Source of the DNA: Antedon mediterranea
Lineage: Eukaryota; Echinodermata; Crinoidea; Comatulida; Antedonidae
Assembly (NCBI RefSeq): GCF_964355755.1
Contig: NC_092676.1
Span: 25,586,288-25,650,287 of the forward strand
DNA: 64,000 nt
Reading direction: 5' to 3'
In this document: piece after piece, positions 10,790 through 21,134 of the stretch
Position numbering within the stretch: position 1 is the stretch's first letter
Layout of the letters: each line of letters starts with the position of its first letter
Notes under the pieces: model-generated
The model's database searches: none
The model's input: only the letters and a program-made list of their open reading frames with translations
What the model was told of the DNA's origin: nothing
Translations under genes and position numbers: made by a program

Positions 10790-11430
10790 TGCTCCACGAA
10801 AAAATGTTTGTACCCGCTATAGGTTAAATGTCAAAATAAGGTGTTTTTAAACATTTTGTGTATTTCTGTTGTATTAGAGCAAATATAATTATATATATTG
10901 CGAGAAATTTGAGACTAAAATTATAACTTTCTGACTAGTGGTTGCTGAGATATTGATTTGGCTATTTTCTTGACCAATGGTCAAAAATAAAGTTTCACTG
11001 TCATTTTTTGGCAAAAGTTGTCCATTAAAGTGATAGAAATATGTATATTTTGAGTGTTTTGACACCAACTATGACCATATCTACCCACAAATTTCTGAGA
11101 TATGAAAAGTGTGCTCCAAGCCAAAAATATTTGTGCCGGCTATATGTCAAAGGTCAAAATTAAGGGTTTATTGACAGTTTTATGATTTTTATTACATTAG
11201 AACAAATATAAACATATACTTTGCGAGTAATTTGAGACCACAATTATCACTTTCTGACCACTGGTTGCTGAGATATTTATATGTCCAATTTATTGACCAG
11301 TGGTCAGAAAAGGGGTTTCTGTCCACTTTTGGCAAAAGTTTGCCATTAGATTGAATAGAAATATGGGTCTTCTGAGTAGTTTGATACAAAAAAATATTCC
11401 AATACACCCAGTAGTTACCAAGTTACGCAA
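10790..11430. repeat. Two diverged direct copies of a ~318 bp unit
   Basis: Copies start at about 10,788 and 11,108 and share, in order, GTGTGCTCCA, a TTGCGAG-AATTTGAGAC segment, TGGTTGCTGAGATATT, GGCAAAAGTT and a GATAGAAATATG-type segment. They are clearly diverged, so this is an old duplication. It abuts the NHL repeat array. No coding potential is seen. Confidence 0.75.
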
Positions 11431-11510
11431 AGTCTTAACTTTGACCATATTGACCTTTTGGCCCTTGTACTGACCGAGCATCCCAATTTTTTTCGGCCAA
11501 CAGCAAAAAA

Positions 11511-13989
11511 TTGATTTGTATTGATATAAGGAAGCAAAAAAACATTGTTGGCATAGTTTGCTAGAGGGTGCAGGTAAACCCCTTGTGGCTCCCCAACTAT
11601 ACGTAGGTCGCACAATCAGCATCTTGATACTACTGTACTTTATTCCTCTCTTTAAAGTGTAGACCTATAGCTAGGCCTATGTACTTAATAGCAATGTTAG
11701 ATAAACATGTCGGTGATATACAAGAATGCTAAGATCAATAGAATGCATAGAATAGATGATGGATGTGTTCTATACAGTGATACACTCAAAAAGAGTGTCG
11801 TAATGTGTAATAATAAATTTGAAGAAATATCTCAATTTGGCAAACAAATATTGAAAGTCCTCCCTAAGTGTTTTTAATTTCGATATTGACGATGGTAACC
11901 TTCCTGGGTAAGATAGGTTCAAAAGGTAGTGAAGAAGGACAACTGTATATTCCACAATATGTCACCCTAATAAGGGAAGGTAATTTAATGATTACTGAGT
12001 CTGGTAATAATAGAATACAACTGTTTGATGCAAATGGTACGTATTTAGAAACACATATTGATCCGGGCGAAGAAGATGGGAAAGTCCTTTGTGTATAGTA
12101 ATGGACACGGATGAAAATATAATTGTATCCAGTGCTCATAAACTACAATTATTTGATAAAAAATGGTGTTTTTGTCAAACGAATAGATAATAAAGATGAT
12201 GAAATTTGATGAAATTAAATTTCCATGCGGCATTACAATAATCGCTAATAGACCAAGACGACTGACAATTGCAAACTTAGGAGAAAATAATGTTAAAATA
12301 TTTAATTACTAAACAGTATCTTGCTTACTAAATAATTGTAAACACAACTCGAATGATCTCCAAGTGGAATATTCTGTAATCATAGAAAACAATGATACAG
12401 AAGAAAATAACAATTACACTGTAAGATAGCAAATCCCCTTTGAACTTATCCAATGATAGACTATGGTATTTATGGTGCACTCAAAATCATATTGACAATC
12501 AATCTAGTGTAGCCTACACACTTTATAACCAATGATAAATATTTATTTCTAATTGATAGGTCCATTTTTATATCTTTATTTGTTGTTCTAGATAGTTTAT
12601 CCGATTGTATATAGTTTAATTGTTGTTTTATTAGGATCACGTGAGTAAACACTGCACATTGCAATACAGAATTATAAATTCTTATGAAACAAGTGCATGT
12701 TTGCCGACATCGTGGCAATTTGTTTTGAATTTCAATATTGACTATGGTAAAATTTTGGGAAAATAGGTTCAAAAGGTAAAGGGGCAACTGTATATTGCAC
12801 AAGGTGTCACGTGTTTGCCGAACCGCTGCACATATACCATTATAATAAAGTTGAGTATTTGTTCATTCATTTTTTATTGTTCCACATAAAGTAAGAAAAG
12901 AAAATGATCAAGAAAAAACCTGTCTTTGTTTATTTGTGGAATCTCAACTAAGCCAAAAAGAGCTTAAAGTCTGAGTTTCCAAAAGACATTAAGGGCCTAC
13001 ATTGTACATGGTAACGTAAAATTGCTTTCTAAAAAAAAACCAGAAAAGTCAAATAGATTTTATTAGAATATCAATAGAATAGAAAAAGTAATATATAAAT
13101 TCCATTCAGAGTAAACTTATTAACTATCTAATAAATATTAATGGATAAATATTTTTTGTATTTTTTTTTTTCAAAAAGGTTAGTGATGATTTAATATTAT
13201 ATCCTTATTTTGTTTTATATATCATCGACATAAAAAAAAGCTTGCATTAAATGATCACGTGAATAAACACTGCAATACCCAACCAGAGGATTTTTTTAAA
13301 CATTTTTATCTAATGTTAAAAATTTATAACATAAGCACCTATAGTTATTTAAAAGGAGTCAAATAATAAAATATTAGAAACTTGTTCGTATATTGTTGTC
13401 TTTATTATTTTACACACTCCAAAATATGGTTTATTATTTTTTAAAGGCCTATACGGTACCGTATTGTTTCCACCTATTTGGCAACATGTACACCATGACA
13501 TGTTGATTGTTATGTAGGCAGACAATTTATTACTTAAGGCTATACTACAAAAAGTCAAACGTTGAAAGCTTAAAGGCCAGGTGCGGGCAAAACATTTCTA
13601 TTGATCATACATTCCAATAATTATCGATCTATAGTTTCCCCTATGTTTCATAATTTTTTGGGATTTTATTTGTGTTACACGAGCTTGTTGAAAATAAGCA
13701 CTTTCTTATCAGTGGGGGGATAGTTCAAATTACACAGTAAAATCTCTATTCTTTTGTACACACATTTTGTAAATAGAGAGGCATTTTTTAAAAGCTATGA
13801 AAAATAAACGGTGTGGTAAAAAATGTTATCAGATGACTAAATATAGGTAATATAACTTGAATATTACATTTCTGATATTTTTATTCAACTTCAGATATTT
13901 ATTTTCATGCAAAAGCAAAAATTATCCACCGTATATCCCACATCTTTTTTCACCGTCTAGGGAGTCACCAGACATGTTATTACAAAAAA
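11511..13989 (+). repeat. Tandem 2.5 kb unit, copy 1
   Basis: The first of three direct copies with start-to-start spacings of 2,479 and 2,546 bp. Each unit starts at TTGATTTGTATTGATATAAG and contains a broken NHL gene end. Next come an AT-rich spacer with a decayed second NHL-like segment (here about 12,722-12,812) and two GATCACGTGA-TAAACACTGCA motifs. A ~410 bp linker beginning AGGCCAGGTGCGGGC closes the unit. This copy lacks a ~48 bp stretch of the NHL part that copies 2 and 3 keep. Confidence 0.9.
11707..12312 (+). pseudogene. NHL beta-propeller C-terminus, broken copy 1
   Basis: Plus-strand frames encode typical NHL-repeat text: LLGKIGSKGSEEGQLYIP, then NLMITESGNNRIQLFDANG, then LTIANLGENNVKIF before a stop. 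This is the kind of propeller found at the end of TRIM-NHL proteins. The frame is interrupted after about 50 codons by a ~48 bp loss and shift, at a stop after KVLCV, and again near 12,200. There is no RING or B-box upstream. The first ATG follows no recognisable promoter. Confidence 0.8.
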
Positions 13990-16535
13990 TTGATTTGTAT
14001 TGATATAAGGAAGCAAAAAAACATTGTTGGCATAGTTTGCTAGAGGGTGCAGGTAAAACCCTTCTGGCTCCCCAACTATACGTAGGTCGCACAATCAGCA
14101 TCTTGATACTACTGTACTTTATTCCTCTCTTTAAAGTGTAGACCTATAGCTAGGCCTATGTACTTAATAGCAATGTTAGATAAACATGTCGGTGATATAC
14201 AAGAATGCTAAGATCAATAGAATGCATAGAATAGATGATGGATGTGTTCTATACAGTGATACACTCAAAAAAAGTGTCGTAATGTGTAATAATAAATTTG
14301 AAGAAATATCTCAATTTGGCAAACAAATATTGAAAGTCCTCCCTAAATGTTTAACGGTAAACAATGATATTCTTATACGTAGCAGAGGCACACAGTGTTT
14401 TTAATTTCGATATTGACGATGGTAACCTTCTGGGTAAGATAGGTTCAAAGGGTAGTGAAGAAGGACAACTGTATATTCCACAATATGTCACCCTAATAAG
14501 GGAAGGTAATTTAATGATTACTGAGTCTGGTAATAATAGAATACAACTGTTTGATGCAAATGGTACGTATTTAGAAACACATATTGATCCGGGCGAAGAA
14601 GATGGGAAAGTCCTTTGTGTATAGTAATGGACACGGATGAAAATATAATTGTATCCAGTGCTCATAAACTACAATTATTTGATAAAAAATGGTGTTTTTG
14701 TCAAACGAATAGATAATAAAGATGATGGAATTTGATGAAATTAAATTTCCATGCGGCATTACAATAATCGCTAATAGACCAAGACGACTGACAATTGCAA
14801 ACTTAGGAGAAAATAATGTTAAAATATTTAATTACTAAACAGTATCTTGCTTACTAAATAATTGTAAACACAACTCAAATGATCTCCAAGTGGAATATTC
14901 TGTAATCATAGAAAACAATGATACAGAAGAAAATAACAATTACACTGTAAGATAGCAAATCCCCTTTGAACTTATCCAATGATAGACTATGGTATTTATG
15001 GTGCACTCAAAATCATATTGACAATCAATCTAGTGTAGCCTACACACTTTATAACCAATGATAAATATTTATTTCTAATTGATAGGTCCATTTTTATATC
15101 TTTATTTGTTGTTCTAGATAGTTTATCCGATTGTATATAGTTTAATTGTTGTTTTATTAGGATCACGTGAGTAAACACTGCACATTGCAATACAGAATTA
15201 TAAATTCTTATGAAACAAGTGCATGTTTGCCGACATCGTGGCAATTTGTTTTGAATTTCAATATTGACTATGGTAAAATTTTGGGAAAATAGGTTCAAAA
15301 GGTAAAGGGGCAACTGTATATTGCACAAGGTGTCACGTGTTTGCCGAACCGCTGCACATATACCATTATAATAAAGTTGAGTATTTGTTCATTCATTTTT
15401 TATTGTTCCACATAAAGTAAGAAAAGAAAATGATCAAGAAAAAACCTGTCTTTGTTTATTTGTAGAATCTCAACTAAGCCAAAAAGAGCTTTAAGTCTGA
15501 GTTTCCAAAAGACATTAAGGGCCTACATTGTACATGGTAACGTAAAATTGCTTTCTAAAAAAAAAAACAGAAAAGTCAAATAGATTTTATTAGAATATCA
15601 ATAGAATAGAAAAAGTAAGATATAAATTCCATTCAGAGTAAACTTATTAACTATCTAATCAATATTAATGGATAAATATTTTTTGTATTTTTTTTTTTCA
15701 AAAAGGTTGGTGATGATTTAATATTATATCCTTATTTTGTTTTATATATCATCGACATAAAAAAAAGCTTGCATTAAATGATCACGTGAATAAACACTGC
15801 AATACCCCACCAGAGGATTTTTTTTATATTTTTATCTAATGTTAACAATTTATAACATAAGCACCTATAGTTATTTAAAAGGAGTCAAATAATAAAATAT
15901 TAGAAACTTGTTCGTATTTTGTTGTCTTTATTATTTTACACACTCCAAAATAAGGTTTATTATTTTTTAAAGGCCTATACGGTACCGTATTGTTTCCACC
16001 TATTTGGCGACATATACACCATGACATGTTGATTGTTATGTAGGCAGACAATAAATAATATGTCGATACGATATTATACTTAAGGCTATACTACAAAAAG
16101 TCAAACGTTGAAAGCTTAAAGGCCAGGTGCGGGCAAAACATTTCTATTGATCATACATTCCAATAATTATCGATCTATAGTTTCCCCTATGTTTCATAAT
16201 TTTTTGGGATTTTATTTGTGTTACACGAGCTTGTTGAAAATAAGCACTTTCTTATCAGTGGGGGGATAGTTCAAATTACACAGTAAAATCTCTATTCTTT
16301 TGTACACACATTTTGTAAATAGAGAGGCATTTTTTAAAAGCTATGAAAAATAAACGGTGTGGTAAAAAATGTTATCAGATGACTAAATATAGGTAATATA
16401 ACTTGAATATTACATTTCTGATATTTTTATTCAACTTCAGATATTTATTTTCATGCAAAAGCAAAAATTATCCACCGTATATCCCCCATCTTTTTTCACC
16501 GTCTAGGGAGTCACAAGACATGTTATTACAAAAAA
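13990..16535 (+). repeat. Tandem 2.5 kb unit, copy 2
   Basis: Very similar to copy 1 over its whole length, including linker and AT-rich spacer; the decayed second NHL-like segment is at about 15,248-15,340. High similarity between copies 1, 2 and 3 suggests recent amplification or conversion. An unrelated extra tract at about 16,048-16,076 is absent from copy 1. Confidence 0.9.
14186..14838 (+). pseudogene. NHL beta-propeller C-terminus, broken copy 2
   Basis: Same NHL repeats as copy 1, without the 48 bp loss. The first frame runs 72 codons and stops right after GTQCF. The NHL reading continues in another frame (VFNFDIDDGN...), then stops after KVLCV. The same breaks occur in copy 3, so inactivation preceded amplification. 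Confidence 0.8.
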
Positions 16536-18661
16536 TTGATTTGTATTGATATAAGGAAGCAAAAAAACATTGTTGGCATAGTTTGGTAGAGGGTGCAGGT
16601 AAACCCCTTCTGGCTCCCCAAATATACGTAGGTCGCACAATCAGCATCTTGATACTACTGTACTTTATTCCTCTCTTTAAAGTGTAGACCTATAGCTATA
16701 GGCCTATGTACTTAATAGCAATGTTAGATAAACATGTCGGCGATATACAAGAATGCTAAGATCAATAGAATGCATAGAATAGATGATGGATGTGTTCTAT
16801 ACAGTGATACACTCACAAAGAGTGTCGTAATGTGTAATAATAAATTTGAAGAAATCTCTCAATTTGGGAAACAAATATTGAAAGTCCTCCCTAAATGTTT
16901 AACGGTTAACAATGATATTCTTATACGTAGCAGAGGCACACAGTGTTTTTAATTTCGATATTGACGATGGTAACCTTTTGGGTAAGATAGGTTCAAAAGG
17001 TAGTGAAGAAGGACAACTGTATATTCCACAATATGTCACCCTAATAAGGGAAGGTAATTTAATGATTACTGAGTCTGGTAATAATAGAATACAACTGTTT
17101 GATGCAAATGGTACGTATTTAGAAACACTTATTGATCCGGGCGAAGAAGATGGGAAAGTCCTTTGTGTATAGTAATGGACACGGATGAAAATATAATTGT
17201 ATCCAGTGCTCATAAACTACAATTATTTGATAAAAAATGGTGTTTTTGTCAAACGAATAGATAATAAAGATGATGGAATTTGATGAAATTAAATTTCCAT
17301 GCGGCATTACAATAATCGCTAATAGACCAAAAAGACTGACAATTGCAAACTTAGGAGAAAATAATGTTAAAATATTTAATTACTAAACAGTATCTTGCTT
17401 ACTAAATAATTGTAAACACAACTCGAATGATCTCCAAGTGGAATATTCTGTAATCATAGAAAACAATGATACAGAAGAAAATAACAATTACACTGTAAGA
17501 TAGCAAATCCTCTTTGAACTTATCCAATGATAGACTATGGTATTTATGGTGCACTCAAAATCATATTGACAATCAATCTAGTGTAGCCTACACACTTTAT
17601 AACCAATGATAAATATTTATTTCTAATTTATAGGTTCATTTTTATATCTTTATTTGTTGTTCTAGATAGTTTATCCGATTGTATATAGTTTAATTGTTGT
17701 TTTACTAGGATCACGTGAGTAAACACTGCACATTGCAATACAGAATTATAAATTCTTATGAAACAAGTGCATGTTTGCCGACATCGTGGCAATTTGTTTT
17801 GAACTTCAATATTGACTATGGTAAAATTTTGGGAAAATAGGTTCAAAAGGTAAAGGGGCAACTGTATATTGCACAAGGTGTCACGTGTTTGCCGAACCGC
17901 TGCACATATACCATTATAATAAAGTTGAGTATTTGTTCATTCATTTTTTATTGTTCCACATACAGTAAGAAAAGAAAATGATAAAGAAAAAACCTGTCTT
18001 TTTTTATTTGTGGAATCTCAACTAAGCCAAAAAGAGCTTTAAGTCTGAGTTTCCAAAAGACATTAAGGGCCTACATTGTACATGGTAACGTAAAATTGCT
18101 TTCTAAAAAAAAACAGAAAAGTCAAATAGATTTTATTAGAATATCAATAGAATAGAAAAAGTAAGATATAAATTCCATTCAGAGTAAACTTATTAACTAT
18201 CTAATCAATATTAATGGATAAATATTTTTTGTATTTTTTTTTTCAAAAAGGTTGGTGATGATTTAATATTATATCCTTATTTTGTTTTATATATCATCGA
18301 CATAAAAAAAAGCTTGCATTAAATGATCACGTGAATAAACACTGCAATACCCCCACCAGAGGATTTTTTTTATATTTTTATCTAATGTTAACAATTTATA
18401 ACATAAGCACCTATAGTTATTTAAAAGGAGTCAAATAATAAAATATTAGAAACTTGTTCGTATTTTGTTGTCTTTATTATTTTACACACTCCAAAATATG
18501 GTTTATTATTTTTTAAAGGCCTATACTGTTTGTTTCCACCTATTTGGCGACATATACACTATGACATGTTGATTGCTATGAGGCAGACAATAAATAATAT
18601 GTCCCATACGATATTATTACTTAAGGCTATACTACAAAAAGTCAAACGTTGAAAGCTTAAG
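16536..18661 (+). repeat. Tandem 2.5 kb unit, copy 3 (lacks the linker)
   Basis: Collinear with copies 1 and 2 until GTTGAAAGCTTAA at about 18,660, where unrelated sequence begins in place of the AGGCCAGGTGCGGGC linker. The decayed second NHL-like segment is at about 17,796-17,890. This end is also where the diverged copy at the left edge of the window stops, so it is probably the natural unit boundary. Confidence 0.88.
16734..17386 (+). pseudogene. NHL beta-propeller C-terminus, broken copy 3
   Basis: Matches copy 2 closely, with a handful of substitutions and the same two early frame breaks (after GTQCF and after KVLCV). Confidence 0.8.
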
Positions 18662-19433
18662 CAAATTTAAAATTTATGACACAGTCTCATTAAATTAAGA
18701 CAATTCTTTATTTATAAAACATGGTAAAAATCATGAAAAACCAACTTAAACCCCACCTTACCGATATTGTATGTTGTATTCTGAGCTTAAATATAGGTAA
18801 GGATTGAATCAAAAATTATATCAGCAAAAGGATTGTTGAAGATTAACTAATAATATAAATGTAAACATGAAAAACTTACAATAAATCTTTAAAAATGCAT
18901 ACATACGATACTAATTTAAGTGATGATATTAAATGAATTATCAATTACGTTATGTAGGCCTACTTGTAGTCATAGAATAAGATTAGTATTAGTTATAGTA
19001 TTTAGGCCTATGTTTCACCGTATATTGAAATGAATGAGAACAAGAATATATATTTATTTTTAAAAAAAAATTTTTGGAAAGGATTGCCGTTAAAAAACAA
19101 TCATCAGTAAAAGGTAGCAAAGGCAAAAATGTTATTATCATGTGATTGTTAAATAATAATTGTACTACTGTATTATTAATATTTTAAAATGGTTTTGAAA
19201 AAAATATATATAAACATACATAAGAATATTACATTAGTCAAAAGAAATAAATTTAAGTGATGATGGTATAGAATAAATTGTCACTTCGTTATGTTCTTAT
19301 TGTACCTTATATTGTTATATTTTTTATGTTGACATATTGAAGTTAATGTTATGAAAACATTTTCTTTGGTCAACAAGAAAAAAAAAGACCATTCTTGAAC
19401 ATTATTATAGAAATTTACTTCGATGTTTTGTAT
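18662..19433. other. Gene-free spacer between the repeat array and the second TRIM pair
   Basis: AT-rich; no coding signal or repeat recognised. It should hold the 3' UTR of the minus-strand gene ending at 19,434. Confidence 0.5.
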
Positions 19434-20678
19434 TTATCGTTTTGACGGCTTCTTTCGAACGAATGATAACGCCTTTTTTTTCCTTTGTATGTCCGATAAA
19501 CTCTCTTTTAATTCACGAATTTGAGTGTCTAAATCTCTTTTTGTGCGGGATGTCGCCCATCCCAGTTCTTTTGTCTTAGCTTCAAGACTTAATACTTTTT
19601 CAGTAGCCTTTTGTATGGCAGTGTGGCGTTGTTCGTTAGTTTTGATAATTTCTATTTCTGGAGCTCGGTCCGTTAAAGCTCTTCCAACGATCGATAAATC
19701 CGCAGTTATTTGTTCCTTCGTACTTTTAAGAGTATCTAGTTGTTGATTTGCGTTTTGTAATTTAATGCGGCTTTTTTCCTCACTTCTTGCAAGATTTTTT
19801 ATCTTTTGAGGAGCTTTGACATCTAAGTCTATTTTAACCAAGGATAATTCTGTATTCATTTCTTTCGTTTTACCTTCTAGACCATGACATTTTTGAGTGG
19901 CGTTACGTAATTCACTGTTCCTTTTTTCATCCGTTCTTGCAATCAATTTGGTTTCTGTAGCTCGGGTACCTAAGTCTTTTTCAACTCTGGATAAGGTTGT
20001 ATCTACTCGCTCTATCATACTATCAAGATTGTTTAATCGTTGAATTGTGTTTTGTAACCTGTTGTTGTATTGTCTCACATTGCCGTCAAGATTGTTTATT
20101 GTTGTAACTCGGGCCAATAAATTTGTCTCGAGATTATAATTCTTCGACTCCATTTGGTTAAGTTTACATTCTACCTTTTTAACATCCTCTATCAGTAAGT
20201 CTATTCCACTTTTCTTCTTGTTTCTTTTACATTCATGGTATTTCTCTAATGCCTCTGTTGTACTCACCTGACTTCTTACCACATGACCTTCATGTGATAT
20301 TTGGTTGGAACAATTGAGGCATAATAATTCCTCGCATGTTTCACACCACTTGTCCAAAACAGCATTAGTATGGTCAGGTTTTTTACAGAATAATAAAGGT
20401 ATTGTAACTGCGCTGTTAGCTTGTTCAAATAACTCTTTGGAAACAACGATCCAACACGGTGTTGGAAGTGCTTCTAGTCCATTTAGTGGAATCGGCGTTG
20501 TGTCTCTACACAAAGCGCATTCAATGTTCACACGCCAATTTTGGATGCGACAGTGTTGGCGTAAGCATTCTAAACAAAATGTATGACGACAAAAAAGATG
20601 TTTAGGATGTTCCAATATGTTATAACATATGCTACATGTAATTTGGTCTTTCAAACGTTGCATTCTGTCATCTGCCAT
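19434..20678 (-). CDS. TRIM-like RING/B-box/coiled-coil protein (414 aa)
   Basis: A single exon. The C3HC4 RING is at residues 15-57 (C15, C18, C30, H32, C35, C38, C54, C57; an arginine replaces the usual glycine before H32). The B-box2 is at ~99-135 (CKKPDH, WCETC, LCLNC, SHEGH). A coiled coil of ~220 residues follows, built from four copies of the 49-residue repeat, each opening LQN-x-T/A-x-Q and containing LE/LD then a DL-x-x-x-A motif. The end is lysine-rich. There is no NHL or SPRY domain. It is probably a multimeric E3 ligase. It is divergently paired with 21,135-22,412 and a paralogue of 5,980-6,873 in position and RING sequence (both have IECALC and a P-L/M-NGLEELP/ALP-like segment). 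A broken relative of its tail lies at 1,172-1,425. Confidence 0.88.
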   Translation of the reverse strand: MADDRMQRLKDQITCSICYNILEHPKHLFCRHTFCLECLRQHCRIQNWRVNIECALCRDTTPIPLNGLEALPTPCWIVVSKELFEQANSAVTIPLLFCKKPDHTNAVLDKWCETCEELLCLNCSNQISHEGHVVRSQVSTTEALEKYHECKRNKKKSGIDLLIEDVKKVECKLNQMESKNYNLETNLLARVTTINNLDGNVRQYNNRLQNTIQRLNNLDSMIERVDTTLSRVEKDLGTRATETKLIARTDEKRNSELRNATQKCHGLEGKTKEMNTELSLVKIDLDVKAPQKIKNLARSEEKSRIKLQNANQQLDTLKSTKEQITADLSIVGRALTDRAPEIEIIKTNEQRHTAIQKATEKVLSLEAKTKELGWATSRTKRDLDTQIRELKESLSDIQRKKKALSFVRKKPSKR

Positions 20679-21134
20679 CGTAATTTTGTTTGTAGGTCTA
20701 CTTCGTGTGGCGATTAGTATGTAGCATCAGAGAAGAGTGTAATTTCACTCTTCTCTGGAATAAACCAAGGAGGTATAAAACAGGCCACTACATGACAGTA
20801 TACCGATATGAAATCTGCTTATATGCATTATGACCTATAACAATAGCCAATAACAAATTGCCGTAATATTTGGATTTCAACACCCGTAATCACATATCAA
20901 TAATTTTGACAAATCAAAACAATCCTGCATTCAGATTACGGACCACCCCGTTTCGTCAGTGGTCTTCGTGATTATGCAAAATCGAGCATTCCTGATTGGT
21001 TACATGGCACATGAACACACGTATATAAATTAGCGCACGAAACCAGCTTATTGCTACTGAATAGCTGATGAATACTGTAGGTAACATCTGCAGTAATGTT
21101 TTGTCAAGTAATGACAGTTTATTCTTAAGTCAAA
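20679..21134. promoter_or_regulatory. Shared intergenic region of the second divergent TRIM pair
   Basis: 456 bp between the two start codons. A good TATATAAA lies at 21,022-21,029, about 105 nt before the plus-strand ATG. The only TATA-like string near the minus gene (TATAAAA at 20,774-20,780) reads in the plus direction, so it is weak evidence for that gene. The hairpin at 20,728-20,757 lies here. Confidence 0.55.
20728..20757. promoter_or_regulatory. Perfect 12 bp stem / 6 nt loop near the minus-gene start
   Basis: Arms CAGAGAAGAGTG and CACTCTTCTCTG flank a TAATTT loop. It begins 50 nt upstream of the minus-strand ATG, so it falls in or near the 5' UTR of that gene. It could be an RNA hairpin or a dyad for a dimeric DNA-binding protein. 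Confidence 0.6.

Noticed and set aside
14186-14404. Intact 72-aa gene in each NHL repeat unit
   Set aside because: Its text continues as NHL sequence in another frame after the stop, so it is the front piece of a broken gene.
20728-20757. Iron-responsive element
   Set aside because: The loop is TAATTT/AAATTA and there is no bulged C, so it does not fit the IRE pattern.
20774-20780. TATA box for the minus-strand TRIM gene
   Set aside because: TATAAAA reads in the plus direction here, so it does not clearly serve the minus gene.
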